Source: Rhinopomastus cyanomelas (Eukaryota > Chordata > Aves > Bucerotiformes > Rhinopomastidae). Taken from it: 64,000 nucleotides of DNA. Below, one piece after another: positions 1-50,453 of this stretch. The notes below the pieces were generated by a model. It was not told the DNA's origin, searched no databases, and was given only the letters and a program-made list of their open reading frames with translations. The first letter of the stretch is position 1. Each line of letters begins with the position of its first letter. A program made the position numbers and the translations under genes. The DNA lies in assembly GCA_013400115.1 (NCBI GenBank), contig VXBP01005185.1:346057-410056 (forward strand), in the 5' to 3' direction.

Positions 1-486
1 TTGTCCCAAGGTTAAATAGACCAAACAGACCTTCTTCCCTGTGGCTGCAGTGAAATGTCAGCTTACAAATGCACGAACCCCGTGTTAGCAGGAAACTCCT
101 TCAGTGGAAATTGCTGCTTGTGGACACATTTATAAAGAAGAAAGGAGATGAAAAATGGTGCTCAAAAGGCAACAGCAGCGGTTGCCCTTCTAAGGATTCA
201 GCTGTTTTCAGGGGACTCAGTTAATGCCCTTCGTATCTGAAACTGGTGTCTTGCTCCTGCCACGCCAGCATGAGACACTAGGTGTGGAATCTGAAAATTA
301 AGCCCTTCTTTCCCCTCTGACATACTTTTCAGTGTGTCCAAAAGGACTTCATAGTTCCTTCTAACAGCTGCCCTTTGAAACCTCACAGACCTTAGCTTAC
401 AACCCACACCTGCATCTTGTGACCAGGTTAGAGTTCTAAAAGGAAATCGACTCTTCTAGTCAGTGAAGAGCTCATATATCACAGAG
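1..486. other. DOT1L intron, nothing recognised
   Basis: Unique-looking sequence upstream of the first CR1. No DOT1L exon coding for the segment before the SAM loop was found between 1 and 2749. Confidence 0.6.
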
Positions 487-802
487 CATGAGGGATTGGA
501 AGGGACCTCGGCAGATCATCCAGTCCAATCCCCCTGCCACAGCAGGATCCCCTAGATCCAGTCATTAGGGACTGGAAGGGACCTTGAAAGACCATCCAAT
601 CCAACCCCCTGCCACAGCAGGATCATCTAGACCAGGTCACACAGGAACATGTCCAGGCAGGTTTGAAATGCCTCCAGAGCAGGAGACTCCACAACCCCCC
701 TGGGCAGCCCCTTCCAGTGCTCTGGCACCTTCACCATGAAGAGGTTCACCTTTTTTCCAAGCTCAGGAGACCCAGCTCCCTCAGCCCTTCCTCCTCAGGG
801 AG
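487..802 (-). repeat. CR1 LINE 3' end, two-unit tail
   Basis: This is the reverse complement of a CR1 3' region. Two tail units (GGGATTGGAAGGGACC and GGGACTGGAAGGGACC) lie about 75 bp apart, followed by the CR1 block CTCCACAACCCCCCTGGGCA. Confidence 0.9.
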
Positions 803-1640
803 ATGTTTGTGCGTGTGTGTATGCCAAATGGGCACCCCAAAATAACCCCAAACCCTAAAATAACTCAAATCCCCAACAACAAAGAGCCCTAGAGTGCTCT
901 AGGGCAGCACTAGAGTGCTTGTCTGGCTGGGGAACATCTTGATGATAATGATTCCACCCCTGCAATTACCAGAGCTGCTTCCTGCTGACAGCCACTGGAA
1001 CAGGAACCTGTGGTGACTGCAGAGGGGCTGTTGGTCGCTCCCATGGGGTCGTCTGCGGAGTGATTAAGTGCTCCAGGGAGACACTGCAGACAAAGGCAAA
1101 TGCATCAGTGTGCTGCTGGTGAATAGTGGATGTTTCAAGAACATCTTAAGTGACTGCTCTGACAAATGCAGAGTGACATCACTCTGCTGTCTGTGGAATG
1201 TGGGTCACTCTACACAGAGCAACCCAACAAATACTCTTCTTTGCTTCTGGAACTCAACAAACTCTGCTGTTCGCTTCTTTTTAGCATAAGTTGAGGTGGG
1301 GCAGAGGGAGTGTGTTCAGGCAAGGTGCAGGGATGGCAGCTCATGGCTGCTGGGAGCACCTGATACTTCCAGCATTTGGTTGCTTCTGAGACGATGAGCC
1401 TTGAGCTCTGCATTAGTACTCTGAAGCAGCTCGTGTGCAAATAACTTGACACCTTCTCAGACTCTGTGCTGTGTTTTATGGTGAAGAATATTCCAAATAC
1501 TGCTGGGCTGTGACCACCATTCCAGCCCGTCTGTAAAGGAGTGGCATGGGTGTGCGACCAGCAGCGGTTGGCCTGGGGCGCGGCAGGGTTTGTTTGCTTC
1601 TTCAGCGGGTTAAACAGTGAACTGCAGTCTGTCACAGGAC

Positions 1641-1890
1641 ACAGGGATTGGAAGGGACCTCGAGAGATCATCCACTCCAGTCCCCTTGACACAGCAGGAT
1701 CACCCAGACCAAGCTGCACAGAAGATGTCCAGGTGGTTTTTAAACGTCTCCAGAGAGGGAGGCTCCACAACACCCCTGGGCGGCCCCTTCCAGGGCTCTG
1801 TCACACTCAATGTGAAGAAGGTCCTTCTCACATTGATGTGGAACCTCCTGTGTTCCAGCTCACACCCACTGCCCCTTGTCCTGTCACTGG
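1641..1890 (-). repeat. CR1 LINE 3' end
   Basis: A reverse-orientation CR1 tail and adjacent 3' region (GGGATTGGAAGGGACCTCGA to CCCTTGTCCTGTCAC). Confidence 0.9.
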
Positions 1891-1903
1891 GTGCCCCTGG
1901 GAG

Positions 1904-2504
1904 TAGGGTGCCCAGGTGGCCAAGAGAAAGCCAGTGGCATCCTGGCTTCTGTTAGAAATAGAAATCAGGAATAGAGAGGTGATCATCCCCCAGTACTGGG
2001 CGCTGGTAAGGCCTCACTTTGAGTTCTGTGTCCAGTTCTGGACCCCTCCACACAAGAGAGGTCTCAAGGGGCTGGAGCAGGTGCAGAGGAAGCTGCTGAA
2101 GGGCCTGGAGAATCAGTCTTGTGAGGAGTGATTGAAAGAGCTGGGGCTCTCTAGTTTGAAGAGCAGGCTGACAGGAGACCTCATCACTCTCTACAACTAC
2201 CTGAAAGGATCTGGGAAGGTTGGTGCAGGTCTCCTCTCAGTGGAAGAACAAGAGGGAACGAGTTCAAACTACAACAGGGGAGGGCTGAACTGGACATTAG
2301 CAAAAGCTTTTTTCACAGGACGAGTGGCCAGTCACTGGAACTGGCTGCGCAGGGAGGGGGTTGGGTTGCCACCCCTGGAGGTGTTTGAAGGTCGTTTAGA
2401 TGTGGTGTTGAGGGATCTGGTTTAAGGGTGGACCTTGTAGAGTGGGGTTAGTTGGTGGGCTTAATGATCCCAAGGGTTTTTTCCAACATGACTGATTCTG
2501 TGTG
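1904..2504 (+). repeat. CR1 LINE 3' region
   Basis: About 600 bp of CR1 (TCTGTGTCCAGTTCTGGACC, then GAGACCTCATCACTCTCTAC) ending TTCCAACATGACTGATTCTG. It belongs to a subfamily different from the neighbouring minus-strand copy. Confidence 0.88.
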
Positions 2505-2562
2505 AAAACCAGGCTCTTGGTATTTCACATCTTGTGGGGAAATGGGACTCAGGTTGCCTTGA

Positions 2563-41380
<38,818 letters not shown>

Positions 41381-43575
41381 AGAGCTTGCTAGGCTAGCAG
41401 TTCTTGTGGTGGAAGGTAAGGCTAGCCCCCGACCAGAGCAGTTCCGCGCCCGTGCCGAGTGACGCTTCTTCCTTTGCAGAGACAGCTGGGGATGGGCTCT
41501 GGAAACAAGGGGAGCCTCCGGGACGCGCGGGCAGCAAGCGCCCCGCTGGCAGAGGACCGGGGGAGTCGCAACCGCTCGCTGCTCTGGGAGCCGGGGTTTC
41601 TCGGCAAGGAGCGCGCGGCGACGCCGGGCTGGCTCGGCCGGCGCGCGGGGAGTCCGTTCCCGTTGAGGCGGCCTCGTGAGCACGCTGACGGGTGGTCAGG
41701 AGGACGGGGCTGTTTTCACTGATGGTTTTGCACAGACGGTGGAAGCCGCCGCCTTGGGTTCCCCGTCCCCTCCTCTCGCCCTCTGACGCAGACCCCTGCA
41801 GCTCCGCCAGGCCGCGTGGCGCCGGGGGCGCGGGATGTGCTGCCTGCACGTGGCGGCGCCGCGGGCTTGTGGCGCCGCTGGGCAGCAGCAGCTGCTCCGC
41901 AGAAGCGCTCGGTCGACGCTCCTCTGGGAGCGCCCTGGCCCCGCGTGCTGCAGCGGCGTTGGCCCTGCCGGCCAGGGCTGCCCGTGGCGGTCCCCGTCGC
42001 CAGCCGCTGTGCTGGTCCTGGCTGGGCTGTGAGTGAGGACCCAGGAGCCTGCAGGGTTGGCAGAGGCCCCTGCGCCGTCAAGGCTGGGGCCGGAGGGGAG
42101 AGGAGGGCTTCTGGCTGCTGGGTGCCTTCCTCCCAAAGCGAGTTGTTTCGGGGCCAGTACTGTGGCAGCCCGGTGTAACCGGCAAGGCTCAGGCGGCCCA
42201 CGAGGCCCTGGAGGGTGCTCCTTGCTGTTCTCCTAGGTCTTCGACGTTTTGTGGCTGCGCACCGATCCCAGGGCTCTGCGCTGTGCGGCCGAGCCCTCGT
42301 CGCCGCGTACAAAACAAGTGACTCCATCACAGCTCACCTGAGAGATCCTTTTCGCGGTGCATCGCGTGGCCTCACGTCTTCCGATGGCTCCGCAGGCACA
42401 GCCGAGCCCCCGCCAGGCTTTTGCCAGGGCTCCCTCCGCCCTTTAGCACCGGGAAGTGAGGCTGAGAAAGAGATTTGAGCCGTGTGGTTCTGGCAGAGCC
42501 CACAAGTGACACCAGCAGGATGGGCTCGGAAGCCCCTGGCTAGAAACGATCCGGGGGGAGCGGGCAAGGAGGGTTAGACGTGGGGTCTGTGCTGAAGCAG
42601 CCGCCTCGTGGAGCTGAGGCCGCGCGGGACGCGAGGGGTGCTGGCACAGAGAGGTTCTGAAGGAAGGGGACGGGGCCCAGAAGCGGCAGCTGGAGCTCAG
42701 GAGCTCAAACTGGGTTGTGGAGCCAAGGAGCAGAAGTCAGGCCACCGGGAGCTGGACCGTAGCAGTGGCCCCGCTCTAGGTGGCTCTTGACCAAGTAGTC
42801 GAGCGGTTTGCTTGACTCTGTTCGCACCGAAGCCCTCGATGAGCCAGAGCTGACACCTGCACTGGGAGGCTGAACCAAACTGCTTTGCTTCTCCTAAAGT
42901 GCCTCCCCAGGGGAATAAAACACTCGGAGGGGGTTAGTACGTGCTAGAGGAAGGGAAAGTACCTGGTGGGGAAGGAGTATTTCCCCTCCCTCACCGAGGC
43001 GGGGTCGGTCCGAGGAGGACAGAGCCCCACAGGGTTAGGCTGGCAGCAGCTGGTTGCTCTTGGAGGCCTCTTGTCTGCCTGACTGTGGCCGGGTCACGAG
43101 CTGCTCCTCCTTTCGCTGGCTCCACGGTGAGGTCCTGGAGCGCTGTAGACATGAGTGACGCACCTAACCCTGGGCAGACTGTGCTCCTTCATTTCGATGA
43201 GTCTCTTCCTCTCCTCCTGTTGTGCAGGTAACTAGGATTTCTACCTCAACCCAATGTGACCTATGCAAGGACAACGTGGACCAACTTCACTCAGCTTCCA
43301 CTGAAAGGTGCTCACCTGGCCTGTGCAGGGGTTTCTACTCTCGTACCACTGGACAAACTCAACACGTAAGACCTACACAACAGAGGAAACTTCTACTGTG
43401 AATCAGCAGGACAAGGAAAAAGGCAGAAACACGGCCGGAGGCACGAGAAGAGCTGAAAGCTCCAGAGTGTGCCGTCGACACTCGAGATCGAGCGTTGGTC
43501 GACCTTTTTTAAGAAGCGAGAACGCTTGGGACCGGTTCGGTGCCACCCGGAGCCACCGCGGCCACGATCTTATTG

Positions 43576-43581
43576 AATAAA
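43576..43581 (+). terminator. Polyadenylation signal AATAAA (proximal, DOT1L)
   Basis: A canonical AATAAA lies 2.2 kb after the DOT1L stop. It would give a 3' UTR of ordinary length. Confidence 0.5.
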
Positions 43582-45934
43582 GGACTGGCACGCCAGCAGA
43601 GATGCAGAGAGCCTCCTCTTGGTGCTATTTTACCCGACAGAACTGTGCCTCTAGTTTGAATCCTTGGTGCTGAACGTGGAGGGCTGAGCAACGCCAGCGC
43701 CGGTTCTCGGAAGGTCCTGCGGCGCGCTCCTTTGCGGCGCGCTCGGCAGCGCCAGGCTCCGGGGGCGGGCGGCCCTCCTAGTGACACACTTGCTCTGCCA
43801 ACTGTTGTAGCGGGGCCCGCTGCAGACACCCCTCTGCAGTGGCAGCTGGAGCAACTGGGGATGGCCCAGACCAGCCCAGCTGGCGCGGGCACAGTTGGAG
43901 CAGAGGACCCTGCCCTCTGGGAACTGTTTCGCTGGGCCAGTGGGCGGTTGCTGGTGGCACTCTGCATCACTGTGAATCCTGGTAGCCAGTCTGGTGACCC
44001 GTCGGGGCCGCTGTCGGCAGCGGGTGGGCGATCACTGGCCAGGCCTGGGAAGACCGGGCGTCACGGGGCGGGTAGCAGACCGGCTCCGCTCGCTGCTTTG
44101 TTCCAGGGCCCTCTGTCAGTCGGGTTTTGAGCGCTCGACGTGACGCCCACCGACGGAGCACGTCTGGCTTTTGTGTCCCTTCGCTGCAGGAGCTCCCGAA
44201 GCGCCGCGGTCTGGCCGCCGCCCTACCCGACCGTGCCGCGGGCCGCGCCGTGGCTGGGCGTCCGCGCACAGGGAGCAGTGGCCCTGTTTCAGAGAGACGA
44301 CGCATTTCTCACCCCGGCTTCGTCGATCCTTTAGGCTGTGCAGGGCACAGGAAGGTCATTTCTTCGAGGGCGCGGGACGAGGAGAAGGATGATCCGCACG
44401 CAGAAGTCGCCGGATCTCCAGTGCAGGCGACCGAGCGCCAGGAAAGGAAACGGCGGTGAAAGAAGGGGAATGGCAACTGTAAAATGACTAGTGAAGCCCC
44501 CCCCAGCTTGGGCTGTAGGTGCCATCTGCCTGCTGGCCCCGGTGCTCCTGTCCTTCAGTCCCTTCTTGGTTGTGAGCGCTCCCTAAGGAGTCTCCCACCT
44601 CCAGCAACGCGTCACTGGCCTTGCGCCGAGCCACCAGGTGGGATGTCCGGCCGCCGTGAAGAGCGGGGCTGGACGTGTGGGCTGCTTGAAGGAGGCCAGA
44701 GAGCTCTGCCCTCGTGGGCTCCCGGGCTGCCTGGATCCAGGAGGGGCGAGTGCCGAGCTGGCTGTCTCCGGAAGAGCGCCCTGGCCCACCCTCCGTGGAC
44801 GTCGGTTCGACTCTCCCTCGCGGCCCGTGGTCGAGGTTCAGGGCTCCGCGCGGCCGCTTCTGATCCCGAGTTTGTCTTCCACAGGCAGCCTTTGCGCAGC
44901 GACTGTCGGTCGGACTCTGCTGCCTTACTCCCTGCAAAGGGGAGGGCTTGGTAGCCCTGGGAACGAAGGCCCCTTTGGATCTGTGTCCTGCTCTGCTCTT
45001 GGGAGACGACTCGGCGGCGCTGAGCTGCTGCCAGCCAGGTGGAAACCCGCAGAGGGGCAAGAAGCTCTCCGAGGGCGATGGCTGAGACGCATCCAGTAGC
45101 TTCTCGTGGAAGCGGTGTGTGTCCTGGAATCCAGGAGGACAGTATGACCCAGACAGTCGCAGCTGGGAGCTGGGCAGCCCCAGCTCCTGCCAGATCTTGG
45201 GGCGACTAGAAGGCGCAGAGCTGCAGCAGCGCTGCTCACAGCCTCTTTGAAGGTCACTGGGTGGACTGTGCTTGAGCCGCCGCTGAAGCCGCAGCAGCCT
45301 TAACTCCATCTCCCCCCGTCATTTCTATCCCGACCACGAGAGATGAAGACGTGCGAGGAGAAGCCTTTCGTTGCTCCACTTCCATTGGATCCTCTTCTGG
45401 CAGGGCACCACGTCGGTGTTTCTTGGACCTCCTCTGCTCCCCTGGAGCTGCGTTGGCCCCCTTCGCCTCGGCCACACGTTGGGTGACGGCGGTGCGCTTC
45501 ACTCTGGGCTGCTCTCATCCAGCCCTTGGCGGCCATCCCCGAGGAGGTTTGCTTCTCAGAGGTGCCTGATGCCTGCAGGAAGCAGCGTGAGATGTGAGCG
45601 AGGCTGCGGAACGGGGTCTTGGGGTAGTGTCAGCTGGGAGTCGGTGTTGCTGAGGGATCTGTGTTGTCGTCTTCCCCGCTGCAGGCTCTTGCAGGCTGGG
45701 CTTGCTTCTCCTCTGCGTGGCGAGCAGGGAGTGTGCTTTCCCTGCTCTCGGCTGGCTGAAGGAGTAGCTTTCAGCTGCTGAGGTGTCAAGATCTGATCCA
45801 GATGGCTGCAGAGCCGATCCCTTGGTGGCCCTGCTGTGCCAGGGGTCTGAAACCTGCTCTCAGTACTGGCAGATCATGGGGAGCACCGGAACAGCCAGTT
45901 CAAGGACGGAGCTCCCGGAGCACTGCGGCATCCT

Positions 45935-45990
45935 GAAGGTTGGAAGAGGCATCCGAGACCATCAAGTCCAGCGTCAGCCCGGCACCACCC
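45935..45990 (-). repeat. Possible old CR1 tail fragment
   Basis: GGTTGGAAGAGGCATCCGAG ACCATCAAGTCCAGC resembles the reverse complement of a diverged CR1 3' end, inside the GC-rich tract after DOT1L. Confidence 0.4.
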
Positions 45991-48900
45991 CGCTCGCCAA
46001 ACCCTGTTTCCACGAGCCACGTCGACCCCATTTCTCCAAACAGCAGGGTGCTGCTGCTTCGTGGCCGTCACACGTGTTCCCTCTCCGCGTCCTGCAGCAC
46101 ATCTGCTGGCAGAACCCGCGGAGCTCTGCGCTTAGCGGGACCTCTGCCCTGCTGCTGAGCGCCGGCCCTGAGGAAGAGGCGTCCTGTGCTCTCGGCCTCC
46201 GTTTGCCCTCTGGCTTGTGCTCGGCGGCTGAGCCAGGGCTGCTCCGGGGCAGATCAGCCAGCGGCGACTGTCCCATCCAGCAGCGTCCCTGGGGAAGCTG
46301 GGGCTGCAGCCAGTGGGGCAGCCGAGCTCCGTCGCCGCTCGTTTCGGTACAAGGCTGCTTCCCGTAGGAAGGGGTGGCTGCGCCTGGCTGGCTGCTGGTG
46401 GGGGGCATCTTCACCTCTCAGTGCAGGCTGTGGGCAGCGGGAGGGAGGTAAAGGAGCAGCTCCTCTTCGGGGAAGCTGCGCAGGGCTGCGGCGTCCGTGA
46501 TGTTTAGAGAGCGAGGACCCTCTTCACCTTGTGTCTCCCCGTGACAGGAACTTGTGTCTCCTTGGCCAGGCAGATGCAGAAACCCTTGGCTGTGCCTCCA
46601 TCTCACTTCCTTCCCTCCTTGCAAAGGAGGAGAAATGACCCTTCAGTGCTCTGTCTCTGGATCTTTCAGTGGCTGCTTCAGGCTCTGCCTTGCTGTTGCC
46701 TGGCGTTTGGTTGGACTCTGGGAGTGGGCTCTGATGTCCAGGGCTCCGAGGAGGAAGGTGGCCTCGTAGGGTCCGTGACCGCTCCCGCAGCTGCCGAAGG
46801 TGCCCCGGCAGGAAGTCTGGTTCGGTCCACCATGAAGGGCTGCCTTGGTGAACCAAGAGCTTCCGAATCCCCAGGACTCTTGATGCTCCTCAGCCTTAAC
46901 CTCACTCCGCTTTGTCGCTCTCGCCTCATCTTGAAGCGGTGAGGAGCTTCCTTCCTTCTTTGGTCAATCTTAGTAGCTGAGCGAGACGCTCCGTGCGCTG
47001 AGCAGATCGATTTCAGGCTGGATAGGCTCTGCTGAAGAACATTTTGGAAGGGAACGTTGCTTCAGGGCTTCCTGGCGGCTCGTTGGGGTCGCTGGCCTGG
47101 CCAGTCCGTGGCTGGCTCTGTGTGCTGCCCCGTGAGCTTCCTTCTGAAACCCTTCCTTCGGAGGGTGTTGGTGATGAGGCTGCTTCTCCAGGGGCTGGAC
47201 TGCCCGACCTTCAGATGCTCCTTCTGGCCCAGACTGTTCCGTGGTTCTTTGTGCAGACCCTTCCTTGCAGAGGACCTTGGCTCTGCCCACGCTGCTGGGC
47301 TTCCCCTTCAGGAGAGGGTCCAGTCCCCGTGCCAGAGCAGGCAGGTGGCCTCCTGAGAGCCACGAGCACTGATTCTTGCTGGGGTTGTGTGTTTAGAAAG
47401 CGGCGTCTGCTCCCCACACCTGGTATTTTTCCACTGGGAAGAGTCCAGGCCGAGGGGAGGGCACCGGCGGGTGCAGAGCTGGTGTCGGCGCCAGGGAGGA
47501 CCTGGCTCTTGTGCAGCTGATGGGCTGGGTCAGGGTCAGTGGGAGCAGCTGGAGAGCCAGCGCGCGCTTTCACCTCCTTGAGCTTCACCTGAGGGTCCAC
47601 CCGCCTCCTTGTGGCCCCTGGGGATGTGTCGGTGGTGCTCAGGCCTGGAGGACCTGGGCCCTTGCGACTCGCTGGCACAAGGTGCTCCCCAGCAGCAGAG
47701 CCCACGTCCACCCCTGCAGACTGGGGGGGTGCAGTCTTGGGCCCCCCACTGCTCAAGGTGCTTCCCAGCACTGCTGGAAGAGGAGGCTCCAGCGTCTCCA
47801 GGCCGCTGCTCCCGACCCCCTTCTGGCTCAGGCTTCCCCACGGCTGTGTCCCCCCAGCCAGGGAACCTTGAGCTGCCAAGGTGTGGCCTCCCTGTCTGGG
47901 GAGAAGCAAGTGGACAGTGGTTTTGTGAACGGCCTTCGCGGCCCCGAGGGCGCAGCCCGACCCGCAGAGGTTTTGGAAGCGCAGACGTGGAACCAGCCTT
48001 CGCGCAGGTGAAGGTTTATGGCTGTTAAAGCTCTTCCCTTCCCTCCTTTTCCCTCTCTGTAGCTCGTGTGCCAGGGTCTCACGACAAGCTAGAGCGGGCG
48101 GCTTGGGCCGTGCCCGCGGCGCCACGTTCGGCCTCTCCTTCCGCGTTACAGGTCTCTCCGCTTAGCGTGAACTTCGCACTAAAGGCTGTTGCCGTCGTCA
48201 CCAGCTCCAGGGTTTCAATCTGAGACAGAACAAGGGGAGCTGCTCTCTCTTGCTGGGTTTTCTCGCTCCCAGCCCCAAGCGTGACGGTGCTGACCCTGAA
48301 GTTCTCAAGCTCAGTGACTTCCCTTCCTTCAAGCTGCCATCCGGTTGCTTTTCTGGTGCAGATTGTCCTGTAGGAGGTGACGCTCGTGAGTTGATGGGGA
48401 GAAGGTGGAAGGGGTTGGTCCATCCACCTTGGCACTTTGAACCTGTCGGTCTCTCCCGGCGACCACGTTCACATTCAACCCCGACACTTCAGCTCTCTGC
48501 GCTACCAGCGTCTTGGCAGCGAGCGCCTGCCCTCGCTGAGTGGGACTTTGATGGGGAAAGCAGTCCATGATGAGGTTGCTGTTGCTCAGGAATTGATTAG
48601 TAAACTTTTAACTACTAATAGAAGTCCATTTGCCGATGGATTTTTAACACAACCCCCCATTTTCTTCGAACAGTGACATGGGATGGTTCCTAGAGAGTAG
48701 GAATTAGCTTCTATGATTTAGCCTGTCCAGCAGAATTATTTAAAACTCAAACTCCCCCTAATTTATCTCCTTTTATTTTGTCGTCGTCGTTTGGTTGGTT
48801 GGTTGGGTTCTTTTCACGCCGCTAAGTTGTCCCGTCGCCCCCTCACTCTTCCACAGAAGCAGCGTGCGTCCCCCTGCCGTGTACATATGTGGATAGTATC

Positions 48901-49028
48901 GATACGGCCCCCGCCGTCCCAGCGCCCGCCGGGGCCCAGTCGGGCGGGGCTGCTCCCCTCCCCTCCCTTCATTTCTTGTGTCTCCCCCGGATTTGTAACG
49001 GACGCGATGCTCTGAGGGTTGTCTTTAT

Positions 49029-49034
49029 ATTAAA
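49029..49034 (+). terminator. Polyadenylation signal ATTAAA (distal, DOT1L)
   Basis: An ATTAAA sits in a TATATTAAAGTGTCTG context, followed by T- and GT-rich sequence. It ends the AT-rich block at 48.6-49.05 kb. A minus-strand CR1 begins only about 85 bp further on. Confidence 0.5.
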
Positions 49035-49119
49035 GTGTCTGTATTTTAATACACTGTGCGTGGTGGCGCGTCACTGCTTCCGCAGGGCCCGCGGACGGGA
49101 GCAGGCTGGGATGTGGCCG

Positions 49120-49795
49120 TGGGGAAGGGCTTCCTGACGTCCTGCCGAACCCTCCCCTGGCAGCTTCAGGCTCTGGTTGCCTGGGAGAAGAGCCTGACCC
49201 CCACCTGACTGCAACCTCCCTTCAGGGAGCTGCAGAGAGGGAGAAGGTCCCCCCACCCCGAGTCTCCTCCAGGCTAAACCCCCCCAGCTCCCTCAGCCTC
49301 TCGCCATCAGCCTTTCCCTCCAGCCCCTTCCCCAGCCTCCTGGTTCCTCTGCACCCACTCCAGCCCCTCACTCTTTCTTGAAGTGAGGGGCCCAGCACCG
49401 CTCCCAGGACTCGAGGAGAGGCCTCCCCAGCACGCAGTACAGGGAGAGAATGTCGTCCCCAGTCCTGCTGGCCACACTATGGCTGATCCGAGCCAGGATG
49501 CCATTGGCCATCTGGGCTCCCTGCTGGCTCCTGTCCAGCTGGTTGCCACCCAGTCCTTCCAGGTCCCTCTCCGCCCAGCCGCTCTCCAGCCCCTCATCCC
49601 CCAGTCTGTAGCTGCAGGGGGTTCCTGTGGCCAAAGTGTAGGACCCGGCCCTGGGCCCCATTGAACCTCATCCCACTGGCCTCTGCCCACTGACCCAGCC
49701 TGTGCAGCTCATTCCTCTGAAACCACCCGATTCCCCCACAAGATTCCCTCCAACGTCTCCCCAAGACCCCCCTGGACACCTGAGTCCACCTTTCA
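49120..49795 (-). repeat. CR1 LINE 3' region between DOT1L and zinc-finger gene A
   Basis: GGGGAAGGGCTTCCTGACGT, TCCAGGCTAAACCCCCCCAG and GGGCCCCATTGAACCTCATC read as reverse CR1 (the last is ORF2-proximal). About 675 bp. Confidence 0.88.
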
Positions 49796-49873
49796 CCCCA
49801 AAGATCAGAGCACGTTTGGAAGCAGGACTACATTTGGGGTTTTGCTTCTGCACAGGCAGGGCCTGTACCCACG

Positions 49874-49945
49874 GAATCACCGGGCCATTAGCTGGAAGGG
49901 ACCTCAAGAGATCATCACGTCCAACCCCCACCCCAACCAAAGCAG
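49874..49945 (-). repeat. CR1 3' tail fragment
   Basis: TTAGCTGGAAGGGACCTCAA GAGATCATCACGTCCAACCC is a short reverse CR1 tail. Confidence 0.75.
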
Positions 49946-50023
49946 AACTGTGGTGCCAGCGCTGCCCATGGCTCCTGATCACCAGACTCCACGAAAACGT
50001 GGTGGGGAAAGAGATGGGTTTGG

Positions 50024-50029
50024 TTTATT
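50024..50029 (-). terminator. Polyadenylation signal for zinc-finger gene A
   Basis: TTTATT on + gives AATAAA on -, 425 bp after the stop codon at 50454. Confidence 0.55.
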
Positions 50030-50453
50030 CTGCTGGAAAGGGACCCCATCCCCAACCCTGCACAGGTGACAGCTCCCTGCAGCCCACACCTGCTGGGCGG
50101 CAGCAAACAGAGGTCCCAGCCCCAGCTCCTCTCTCCACACCAAAGCACCCTGAGGCTGGGACTCCTGGGGTCTCCCCAGCTCTTGCACCCCGCCAATTCC
50201 CAAGTTCCTAGGCTGCACGGTGTCCTCAGCCCAGCTCCAGTCCCCTCTGAGGGGCTCTGCCTGGGAATGGAGAGCAATGGCACTGGTGCGACTGGTGTCC
50301 CATCTGGTGGTACTGGCAGAGCTGAGCTGGAGCAGGGGTGGGGTCAGATTTGTTCCACCTTTGGCAGCAAGACCCACCACGGAAGCCAGGGTCAGGAGCC
50401 CACCGCTGGCACCCCGCTGGCTGCTGTGGCACCTCCCAGCCGCACGGGCAACG

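Larger units (their letters stand above)
41381..49055 (+). other. DOT1L: Probable DOT1L 3' UTR / GC-rich non-coding tract
   Basis: Downstream of the DOT1L stop there is 7.7 kb of GC-rich DNA with no recognisable coding exon on either strand and almost no CR1, unlike the introns. An AATAAA lies at 43576 and an ATTAAA at 49029, the latter following an AT-rich 400-bp block typical of vertebrate UTR ends. Long open frames here look like GC-rich shadows. Whether the transcript ends near 43.6 or 49.06 kb cannot be decided from sequence. An independent unrecognised gene inside is possible. Confidence 0.5.

Noticed and set aside
47211..48125. A 304-residue minus-strand frame in the tract after DOT1L
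   Set aside because: Pro/Gly/Ala/Arg-rich with no motif; the size is expected by chance at this GC content.
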